Source: Corallococcus silvisoli
Lineage (GTDB): Bacteria > Myxococcota > Myxococcia > Myxococcales > Myxococcaceae
Length of the DNA: 64,000 bases
Direction of reading: 5' to 3'
Assembly: GCF_009909145.1 (NCBI RefSeq)
Contig: NZ_JAAAPJ010000014.1
Span: 124,001-188,000, forward strand
Positions within the stretch are counted from its first letter, which is position 1. Every line of letters starts with the position of its first letter. The notes under the pieces are model-generated. The model was not told the origin of the DNA. It did not search any database and worked only from the letters and a program-made list of their open reading frames with translations. The position numbers and the translations under genes are program-made. Below are positions 1 to 6,922 of the stretch, piece after piece.

Positions 1-1443
1 AGCTACCTGCGGCTCGCGAAGGACACGCGCGCCATCGTCAAGGACCACCAGCGCGCGGAGAGCGAGCACTTCATCTTCATCTACCCGAAGGGCAAGGAAG
101 AGGTGCTGGTGCCCTACGCGCTGGAGACGCTGGAGTCCATCCACCGCGCGCTCGCGGAGGACCTGGGCTGGACGCCGCCGGGCAAGGTGCGCGTGGAGGT
201 GGTGAACAACGCGCGCGAGCTGTCCCGCGTCAGCACCCTGACGGAGAAGCAGATCCGCACCACGGGCACCATCGCCATCTGCAAGTTCAACAAGCTGATG
301 GTGACGAGCCCCAAGGCCGTGGCGCAGGGCTACGACTGGCAGGACACGCTGGCGCACGAGTACGTGCACCTGGTGGTCAGCCAGATGTCCCACAACACCG
401 TGCCCATCTGGCTGCACGAGGGCCTGGCCAAGTTCCTGGAGTCGCGCTGGCGCGGCCGGGGCGGCCTGGCGATGACGCCCTCCACGCAGGCGCTGCTGGG
501 CAAGCGCGTGAAGGAGGACAAGCTCATCCCCTTCGAGAAGATGCACCCCTCCATCGCCATGCTGCCCACGGCGGAGGACGCGGCCACCGCGTTCGCGGAG
601 GTGTTCTACGCCATCGACTACATCCACGGCACCAAGGGCACCGCGGGCCTGCGCACGGTGCTCCAGGAGCTGAAGGCGGGCCAGCCGGACAAGAAGGCGG
701 TGGAGGCGGCGACGGGCATGCCCTTCCCCCTCTTCGAGAAGACCTGGCTCACCTACGTGAAGAAGCAGCCCTTCCCCCAGGAGCTGGTGCCGCGCGACGA
801 CCGCGTGGTGCTCAAGGAGGACGCCAAGGGGGCTCGGAAGGACAGCGAGAAGAAGGGGCGGGAAATCTCCTTCGGCGGCTTCTCCGAGGTCACGGAGGTG
901 CCCGCTCGCAAGTTCGCGCATCTGGGGGAGCTCCTGCGCGAGCGCAGCCGCGTGAAGGCCGCCGCGGAGGAGTACTCGCGGGCGCACAAGCTGGTGGGCG
1001 ACAAGTACGAATCCGTCTCCAACAAGTTCGCGCTCGCGCTGCTGGAGCTGCGCCGGCTGGAGGAGGCGGAGGCCGTGCTGCGCGGCTCGCTGCGCATGCA
1101 CCCGGGCTCGCCCTCCACCAACGTGCACCTGGGCCGCATCCTGCTGTTCCGCAAGGACTACCCGAAGGCGAAGACGGCCTACCTGGAGGCGCTGGCCTCC
1201 GACCCGTTCGACCCGGAGATCCACGTGGCCCTCACGCGCATCCACGGCGCGCTGGGGGAGACGGCGCTCGCCACGCGCACGCGGGTGGCCGCCGCCAACC
1301 TCACCGGCCTCAAGCCCGACGACGTGGACCGCGCCGCCCAGGCCTTCCTGCGCGCGGAGGATGAGCTGTCGGAGACGAAGAACGTCCCCGCCGTCACGCC
1401 CGACGCGCCGAAGCCCGCGCCCGCGCCGAAGCCCGCGAAGTAG
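1..1443 (+). CDS. Peptidase MA-like zinc peptidase with TPR repeats (5' truncated by window edge)
   Basis: The reading frame is open from base 1, so the true start lies outside the window; a GTG at 103 is internal. A gluzincin zinc motif HEYVH lies at codons 119-123, and a Glu in WLHEG at about codon 140 is the likely third ligand. This pattern is typical of peptidase MA-like proteins. From about codon 307 there are two to three tetratricopeptide repeats, and the protein ends in an Ala/Pro/Lys-rich tail. The combination of a MA-like protease and TPRs is common in myxobacterial exported or envelope proteins, but the N-terminus that would show a signal peptide is missing. Substrate unknown. Confidence 0.8.
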   Translation, partial: SYLRLAKDTRAIVKDHQRAESEHFIFIYPKGKEEVLVPYALETLESIHRALAEDLGWTPPGKVRVEVVNNARELSRVSTLTEKQIRTTGTIAICKFNKLMVTSPKAVAQGYDWQDTLAHEYVHLVVSQMSHNTVPIWLHEGLAKFLESRWRGRGGLAMTPSTQALLGKRVKEDKLIPFEKMHPSIAMLPTAEDAATAFAEVFYAIDYIHGTKGTAGLRTVLQELKAGQPDKKAVEAATGMPFPLFEKTWLTYVKKQPFPQELVPRDDRVVLKEDAKGARKDSEKKGREISFGGFSEVTEVPARKFAHLGELLRERSRVKAAAEEYSRAHKLVGDKYESVSNKFALALLELRRLEEAEAVLRGSLRMHPGSPSTNVHLGRILLFRKDYPKAKTAYLEALASDPFDPEIHVALTRIHGALGETALATRTRVAAANLTGLKPDDVDRAAQAFLRAEDELSETKNVPAVTPDAPKPAPAPKPAK

Positions 1444-1673
1444 CCGCCCACCCACCGTGCCGCACTGAACGCCGTCCCCGGCCCCGGGGGCAGGGAGGAT
1501 GTCCACTGCCCTACCCGGAGACGGGAGGAACGTGCATTGCCGCACGTCCGCCAGCCCAGCCCCTGGGTGCACTGTCCTGTCCTGCTCCAACGTGCGTCGC
1601 GCGGCCCCGGTCGTGCCGGGTCCTCCGACCTCGTCCGGCCTCGCTCCCGAGGCCCTGAAAGGAGCAGCACCCC

Positions 1674-2369
1674 ATGAAGCGCACCCTGCACGGAGTCACC
1701 CTGGCCGCGGTCCTCTTCGCCGGCGGCATCTCGCTGGCCCAGAGCTCCGCGTCCCCCAGCACGAAGTCCGGCACCCAGGGCATGGCCGAGTTCAAGGGCT
1801 TCACGGCCCCCACGGACCCGAAGGCCTTCCTGGAGCGCCTGCATTACATCAACCAGTCGGAGATCAAGCAGGCGCAGCTTGCGCTCCAGAACTCACAGAA
1901 TCCGGACGTGCAGAGCTACGCGAAGATGATGGTGGACGCGCATACGGCCGCCGACAAGAAGGTCACGGACTATGCGAAGTCGCAGAGCCTGAAGCTGGCG
2001 GACACGCCCAAGGCCACCAACGACACGGAGCGCAAGTCCATGGCCGCGGACAAGGCGGACATGGAGAAGCTCCAGGGGCTGAAGGGCCCGCCGTTCGACT
2101 CCAACTATGTCGCCGGCCAGGTCGCGGCCCATGACGAGGCCATCGGCATGGTGCTGGCCGCGCAGCACGGCATGGGCGCCACGGGCGAGCTGGCCACGAT
2201 GCTCACCAACCTCAGCCAGGAGCTGCCCAAGCACCGCGACATGGCCTACCAGACGCTGGGCAAACTGAATGACGCGTTGGGTGTGGGTGGCGCCGGCCAG
2301 GGCGGTGGCATGGACCACGGCGGCATGAACCACGGCACCTCGCCGAGCGGTTCGACGAAGACGAAGTAG
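1674..2369 (+). CDS. DUF4142 family secreted protein
   Basis: 231 residues. Residues 1-23 form a signal peptide ending in LAQ, so the protein is exported. Residues of about 52-200 match the DUF4142 pattern (LERLHYINQSEIKQAQLAL, then VQSYAKMMVDAHTAAD), a ferritin-like helical bundle found in many envelope proteins. The C-terminus is rich in Gly, Met and His (GGMDHGGMNHG), which could bind metal; that is inference. The start is set by an AAAGGAG ribosome site about 9 bases upstream. It stands alone after a 230-base gap. Family function is not established. Confidence 0.85.
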   Translation: MKRTLHGVTLAAVLFAGGISLAQSSASPSTKSGTQGMAEFKGFTAPTDPKAFLERLHYINQSEIKQAQLALQNSQNPDVQSYAKMMVDAHTAADKKVTDYAKSQSLKLADTPKATNDTERKSMAADKADMEKLQGLKGPPFDSNYVAGQVAAHDEAIGMVLAAQHGMGATGELATMLTNLSQELPKHRDMAYQTLGKLNDALGVGGAGQGGGMDHGGMNHGTSPSGSTKTK

Positions 2370-2401
2370 TGCAGCCTTGGTGAAGCGCGCGGGGTGCCTC
2401 T

Positions 2402-2418
2402 CGCGAAGCGCCTTCGCG
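2402..2418 (+). terminator. Perfect 7-bp hairpin after the DUF4142 gene
   Basis: CGCGAAG, loop CGC, CTTCGCG, 33 bases after the stop. No T-run follows, so it could be a GC-rich terminator or simply a hairpin in the leader of the next gene. Confidence 0.3.
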
Positions 2419-2450
2419 GGGGGCACCGGGTGCGTGCTAAGTGCCGGGCC

Positions 2451-2729
2451 ATGTCCCGACTGATTGCCCTGGCCTCCTGCGTCTCCGTCCTGCTGCTCAC
2501 CGGCTGCTCCAACGACGCCGACTCCATCTGCGACCGCCGCAAGGAGTGCTTCGACTCCGACCTGGATACCGGCAAGTGCGCGGAGAAGATCGGCGCCTGG
2601 GAGGACGAGAAGGAGAGCGAGAAGGACAAGCGCCGCGCGCGCACCGCGGAGTGCTCGCAGTGCATCTCCGACCGCACCTGCGCGGAGGTCCTCTCCAACT
2701 GCATCGACGACTGCTTCGGCATCCCCTGA
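2451..2729 (+). CDS. Small cysteine-rich lipoprotein
   Basis: 92 residues if started at the ATG at 2451; an upstream in-frame start exists but would put 19 charged residues before the signal peptide. The lipobox LLTGC places the lipidated cysteine at residue 19. The mature part carries eight further cysteines, several as CxxC-like pairs (CSQC, then C-x6-C-x3-C), suggesting disulfides or metal binding. The middle is highly charged (Glu/Lys-rich). I do not recognise a family. It converges with the S9 peptidase gene, with only 37 bases between them. Confidence 0.75.
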   Translation: MSRLIALASCVSVLLLTGCSNDADSICDRRKECFDSDLDTGKCAEKIGAWEDEKESEKDKRRARTAECSQCISDRTCAEVLSNCIDDCFGIP

Positions 2730-2738
2730 GGTCCGTCA

Positions 2739-2752
2739 GTCCCCCAGGGGAC
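2739..2752. terminator. Hairpin between convergent genes
   Basis: GTCCC, loop CCAG, GGGAC, lying in the 37-base gap between two convergent stop codons. Position suggests a shared terminator; there is no T-run on either side. Confidence 0.3.
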
Positions 2753-2766
2753 GCCGCGCGGGCGGG

Positions 2767-4797
2767 CTACCTGCCCGTCCAGCGGTCCAGCCAGCCCAGC
2801 ACCTCGTCGTGCCACTGGATGCTGTTCTGCGGCTTGAGCACCCAGTGGTTCTCGTCCGGGAAGTAGACGAAGCGGGACGGGATGCCCTTGCGCTGGAGCA
2901 CGGTGAAGGTGGACATGCCCTGCGTGTCCACCACGCGGTAGTCCTTGCCGCCGTGGATGACGAGCATGGGCGTCTTCCACTTCGCCACGTGGTCCACCGG
3001 GTTGTGCTTCGCGTAGCCCTGCGGGTTCTCCCACGGCAGGCCCTTGTGGTCGTACTCCGGGAACCACAGCTCCTCGGTGTCGAAGTAGGCCATGCGCTCA
3101 TCCAGGTTGCCGTCGTGGTTCACGAGGCACTGGAAGCCGTCCGGCCAGTTGCCGGCGATCCAGTTGATCATGTACCCGCCGTAGCTGCCGCCCAGCGCGC
3201 ACCGCTTCTCCTTGTGGATGAAGGGGTACTTCTGGAGCGCGGCGGCCAGACCCTTCTGCAGGTCCTCCAGCGGCTTGCCGCCCCAGTCTCCGCCGATGGA
3301 GTCGGTGAACGCCTGGCCATAGCCGGTGGAGCCGTGGAAGTCGATCATCACCGCCACGTAGCCGCGGCCCGCGTACACCTGCGGGTTCCACCGGTAATGG
3401 AAGTGGTTGCCGAAGCTGCCCTGCGGGCCGCCGTGGATGAGGAAGGCCAGCGGGTACTGGCGCTTCGGGTCGAAGTCCACCGGCTTCACGACGTAGCCGC
3501 GCACGGTCTCGTCGTTCCAGCCCTTGAACTCGAACTGTTCGAAGGCGCCGAACTTGAGGCCCGCGAGCGCGTCCTTGTTCACCTGCGTGAGCTGCCGGGC
3601 GCCGGTGCCGTCCGCCTTCACCGCGTACAGGTCCGACGGCGAGTCCAGGTCATCCAGCGCGTAGACGACCTGTCCGTCCGCCGCGGGCTGGGCGCCGTCC
3701 GCGTTGCCGCCCTGCGTGAGGCGGCGCACGTCGCCAGAGGCCACGTCCAGCGCGAACACGGGGTTCTGCCCCACGTCATTGGCGGTGGTGTAGAGCGTGG
3801 CGCCGTCGCGGCTCCACGCGAGCGAGCTGGCGGAGTGGTCCCAGCTCTCGGCGAGCACGCGCTCCTGGCCGCCCGGCCACGTGCGCAGGATGATGCGGTA
3901 GCGGTCGGACTCGTAGCCGGGGCGCGACATGGCCGCGTACGCGAGCGTCTTGCCGTCCGGGCTGAACACCGGGCTGGTGTCGGTGGCGCGGTTCTTCTCC
4001 GTGAGCTTGCGCGGCTTCGCCTTGCCGTCGATGGGCGCGAGGAAGAGGTCCAGGTCGGTGGACCACGCCTCGGCGCGGCCCACGTCGCGCGCGGCGAAGA
4101 CGATGCCCTTGCCGTCCGGCGTGAAGGTGAACTCCTCCGCGCCGCCGAAGGGCTTGCTGGGCGCGTCCGCGTCCATGCCCTTCATCACGTCCACGGGCGT
4201 GCCCCCGGCCACGGGGACCACGAACAGGTGTGAGCGCGTGCCGTCCCGCCAGGTGTCCCAGTGGCGGAAGAAGAGCTGGTCGTAGACGCGGCCGGTGGTC
4301 TTCTTCTTCTGCGCCTCCGCGAAGCGCAGGGTGTTGCAGGAGAGGTTCGCGCAGTCGGGGAACACGTCCAGCGCCACCGCGAGCTGCTGGCCGTCGCGCG
4401 ACAGCGCGAAGCTGTTCACGTCCAGCGGCAGCTGCGTGACGGGCAGCGGCTCACCGCCATCCACGGGCAGGCGCCACACCTGGGACGAACCGCCGCGCGA
4501 GGACAGGAAGAAGAGGCTCTTGCCGTCCGGGGCCCACACCGGGTCGCTGTCGTTGTCCGGATGGGCGGTGAGCTGCCGGCCGTTCGTGCCGTCCAGGTTG
4601 ACGAGCCACAGGTCGGTGCGACCGCGGTTCATCTCCAGGTCGGTGGAGCGCAGGACATAGGCGACCTGGCGGCCGTCGGGTGACACGCGCGGGCTGCTGA
4701 GCCGGCGCAGCGTGACCAGGTCCTGCTGGGTGAACGGCCGGGGCGCGGGCGCCGGAGCGGCGCCGAGGGCCAGGGCCGCGAGGAGCGACAGGGGCAC
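2767..4797 (-). CDS. Secreted S9 family (prolyl oligopeptidase-like) serine peptidase
   Basis: 676 residues. An N-terminal signal peptide (VPLSLLAALALGAAPAPA) is followed by a beta-propeller built of WD40-like/TolB-type repeats (SPDG motifs to about residue 400), then an alpha/beta-hydrolase domain. The catalytic triad is visible: Ser538 in GGSYGG, Asp619 in HGGKDYRV and His651 in DENHW. It should hydrolyse peptides in the periplasm or outside the cell. I chose GTG at 4797 over the longer frame to 4932 because AGGAGG lies 6 bases upstream and the signal peptide then starts at residue 1. It is divergent from the DsbA-like gene. Family members in this group are dipeptidyl or acylaminoacyl peptidases; the exact specificity cannot be read. 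Confidence 0.92.
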   Translation of the reverse strand: MPLSLLAALALGAAPAPAPRPFTQQDLVTLRRLSSPRVSPDGRQVAYVLRSTDLEMNRGRTDLWLVNLDGTNGRQLTAHPDNDSDPVWAPDGKSLFFLSSRGGSSQVWRLPVDGGEPLPVTQLPLDVNSFALSRDGQQLAVALDVFPDCANLSCNTLRFAEAQKKKTTGRVYDQLFFRHWDTWRDGTRSHLFVVPVAGGTPVDVMKGMDADAPSKPFGGAEEFTFTPDGKGIVFAARDVGRAEAWSTDLDLFLAPIDGKAKPRKLTEKNRATDTSPVFSPDGKTLAYAAMSRPGYESDRYRIILRTWPGGQERVLAESWDHSASSLAWSRDGATLYTTANDVGQNPVFALDVASGDVRRLTQGGNADGAQPAADGQVVYALDDLDSPSDLYAVKADGTGARQLTQVNKDALAGLKFGAFEQFEFKGWNDETVRGYVVKPVDFDPKRQYPLAFLIHGGPQGSFGNHFHYRWNPQVYAGRGYVAVMIDFHGSTGYGQAFTDSIGGDWGGKPLEDLQKGLAAALQKYPFIHKEKRCALGGSYGGYMINWIAGNWPDGFQCLVNHDGNLDERMAYFDTEELWFPEYDHKGLPWENPQGYAKHNPVDHVAKWKTPMLVIHGGKDYRVVDTQGMSTFTVLQRKGIPSRFVYFPDENHWVLKPQNSIQWHDEVLGWLDRWTGR

Positions 4798-4922
4798 GGA
4801 AGATTCCTCCTGGGAGATGGAACCGGGACCGTGCCTCTGGCGGGAGGCTCTGTCCACCGCTGGGTGCGGGCCACGCTGGAAGGGGTGGAAGGCCCTGACG
4901 CGCGGTGCTAGAGATTCAAGCC

Positions 4923-5543
4923 ATGAGCGCACCCATCGTCATCCACATCTGGTCCGACTTCGTTTGACCCTGGTGTTACGTCGGCCTCGGTGAGGTCGAG
5001 AAGCTGAAGAAGGAATACGACGTCCAGGTGGAGTGGCATCCCTACTTCCTGCGCCCGGAGACCCCTCCGGAAGGGCTGCCGCTGCCCGAGTACGTGCGCC
5101 AGGGAATGAAGGACCCGAACAACCCGCTGAAGCTGCGGGCCGCGAAGGCCGGGCTGAAGATGGTGCAACGGGACATCATCCCGTCGACGCGCCGTGCGCA
5201 CGAGGCGGCGGAGTACGCGCGCTCACAAGGCCGGCTGGAGCCCTTCCAGGCCGCCATCCTGCGCCGGTACTGGAGCGAGGGTCAGGACCTCTGGCAGTGG
5301 GACACGCTCCGGGGCGCGGGTGAGGAGGCCGGGCTGGATCCGGACGCCTTGCAGCGCGCCGTGGAGGACGGCCGCTACCGACAGGTGGTGGAGCAGTCCG
5401 TGCGCGAGGCCCAGGAGATGGGCATCCGCGCGGTGCCCACGTTCATCCTGGGGGAGAAGGTGGCCATCCAGGGCGCGCACGAGTACCCGTCGTTCCAGCG
5501 GGCCATGCAGCAGCTGGGCGCGAAGCCGAAGGGCCAGGGCTGA
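4923..5543 (+). CDS. DsbA/FrnE-like thiol oxidoreductase, candidate selenoprotein (UPWC active site)
   Basis: Reading from ATG 4923 through an in-frame TGA at 4965 gives 206 residues that match the FrnE/DsbA family from the first residue: a beta strand (IVIHIWSDFV), the redox motif, then YVGLGEVEKL, and near the C-terminus the cis-Pro motif AVPTF and a final helix. The family motif is CPWCYVG; here the first Cys codon is TGA, giving Sec15-Pro-Trp-Cys18. The second Cys and all downstream sequence are intact. A SECIS-like hairpin follows at the expected distance. A caller that stops at TGA would start at 5028 and lose the active site. Predicted role: cytosolic thiol-disulfide oxidoreductase or isomerase; no signal peptide. 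The alternative is a nonsense mutation in a CPWC enzyme, which the hairpin and conserved frame make less likely. Confidence 0.8.
4965..4999 (+). promoter_or_regulatory. Candidate bacterial SECIS element with Sec UGA
   Basis: After the TGA (4965-4967) and a 13-base spacer there is an 8-bp stem, TCGGCCTC (4981-4988) with GAGGTCGA (4992-4999), one G-T pair included, closed by a GGU loop (4989-4991). The loop begins 21 bases after the UGA and has G in its first two positions, both matching known rules for bacterial SECIS apical loops that bind SelB. The hairpin lies within coding sequence, as is usual in bacteria. Confidence 0.7.
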
Positions 5544-5552
5544 CGGGCGGCG

Positions 5553-6911
5553 CTACAGGCCCTTCACCAGGATGAGCAGCCGCGCGAAGGTCTCCGGACC
5601 TTCGCCGGCCAGCCCCTTCGCGAAGTCGAGGAACGGGGGCGCCTGTTCGACGTGCTTGGCGACGAGTTGGAAGGACTCGACCGCGGCGGCGTCCAGGGCC
5701 GCGGCCGGCGTCTCCGGAGCATCCAGCAGCGCCACCACGGCAGGGTGTCCCAGCAGGACCCAGCGCACCACGGAGGCGCGCAGGACGAGCAGGAACACGG
5801 CGTTCAGGAGGCTCGGGGCTTCGGTGAACGGGTGGCGCAGGACGTGGTTGAGCGCGTGGTGCAGGAAGTAGCGGTGCAAGCGCTCGCCGTGCAGGGACTC
5901 CAGCGCCGCGCGGCGGGCCGCGTGGAGGCGCCACGCATCGTCCGGTGAGGCGTCCGCGCCACCGTACGATGCGCGCACGTCGCGCACGAGCGAGAGGAAC
6001 CGGGGGCTGCCGACGGCGGCCTCGCGCGAGCGGAGCACGGCGCCGCAGATGCCGGCCCAGGGACCTCCGGGCAGCTCCAGGGCGTCGAGTCGCGCATGCA
6101 GGGACGTGAACGTGTCCGTGGACTCGTACTCGCTCAGGATGCGCGCGAGCCGCGCCTCGGCGGACTCCTCGCGTGGGGCCGTCCGCACGTCGCTCGCGGA
6201 GGCTGCCTCTCCGGGCTCCGCTTCGCGCGCGCTCGCGGGTGACGCCTCGCCTGGATGCGCGGCGCCATCCCCCGTGAACGCTGGCGTCTCCGGGAAATAG
6301 AAGTCCCCCAGGTCCAGCGCCATGGAGCCCAGCGCGTACAGGCGCGTGGCGAAAGGCACCTCACCGCGCGTGAGCAGCCGCAGCATCGCTTCGCGCACCG
6401 CGTCCGCGTGGGCCGTCCAGGCGTCGTCACCGGAGGCGACCTGCCGCGCGACCTGCGGGCGCAGGGCCTGCGCCTCGGGCACGGGCTCGCGCACCAGCGC
6501 GTCCTCCGCCAGCAGGCACAGGCGGGCCGTCTCCGGACACGCGAGCGACCCCGCCATCTCCACCTGCGCGCCCCAGCGCGTCAGCACGCGCGGGAAGACG
6601 GAGCAGCCGTCCGGCAGCACGGCTTCGCCATGCTTCCGCTGGAGCGAACACAGCTTCGCTTCATCCAGGAAGGCGCAGTGCCCATCCGCGCGCTTGCCCA
6701 GGATGCCCGCCTGCTGGCCCGTGGCGCCGTCCGGATTGGGGGTGATCAACGCCGAGACCCGCGCCTCGTCCGGACCGCCCGCCACCTTCTGGCGCAGCAG
6801 GCTCCAGCGCGACTCGCTGATGGGCACCGTCAGCCCCGCGCAGCAGGTGTCCTCGCACGCCTCCGCGATGCAACGGAAGCGCGCCATGTAACGGGGGGCC
6901 GAAGCGGTCAT
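5553..6911 (-). CDS. FliB-like (flagellin lysine-N-methylase family) Cys-rich protein
   Basis: 452 residues. The N-terminus has the cysteine cluster C14-x4-C19-x3-C23-C24, followed by further cysteines around residues 75-110 (GHCAF, KLCSLQ, DGCSVFPR, LACPETARLCL). This is the pattern of the YkgJ/FliB family, which is thought to hold an Fe-S or metal centre; FliB itself methylates flagellin lysines. Myxococcaceae glide without flagella, so the substrate here must differ. A glutamate/alanine-rich insertion of low complexity lies around residues 205-250. The start lies 11 bases after the stop of the PilZ-Hsp70 gene, so the two are probably co-transcribed. A second start at Met9 is possible. Confidence 0.75.
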   Translation of the reverse strand: MTASAPRYMARFRCIAEACEDTCCAGLTVPISESRWSLLRQKVAGGPDEARVSALITPNPDGATGQQAGILGKRADGHCAFLDEAKLCSLQRKHGEAVLPDGCSVFPRVLTRWGAQVEMAGSLACPETARLCLLAEDALVREPVPEAQALRPQVARQVASGDDAWTAHADAVREAMLRLLTRGEVPFATRLYALGSMALDLGDFYFPETPAFTGDGAAHPGEASPASAREAEPGEAASASDVRTAPREESAEARLARILSEYESTDTFTSLHARLDALELPGGPWAGICGAVLRSREAAVGSPRFLSLVRDVRASYGGADASPDDAWRLHAARRAALESLHGERLHRYFLHHALNHVLRHPFTEAPSLLNAVFLLVLRASVVRWVLLGHPAVVALLDAPETPAAALDAAAVESFQLVAKHVEQAPPFLDFAKGLAGEGPETFARLLILVKGL

Positions 6912-6922
6912 GGGCCCGGAGT

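Noticed and set aside
2464..4233. Long open frame antisense to the S9 peptidase
   Set aside because: Arg/Ala/Val-rich composition without domains; a shadow produced by strong GC bias at third codon positions. The same applies to 7121-8929, 13746-16067, 18360-19601, 25455-26837, 41843-45136, 47437-50772 and 54249-56489.
5028..5543. Short DsbA-like ORF starting at ATG 5028
   Set aside because: It lacks the redox motif and first strand; the frame clearly continues upstream through the TGA at 4965.
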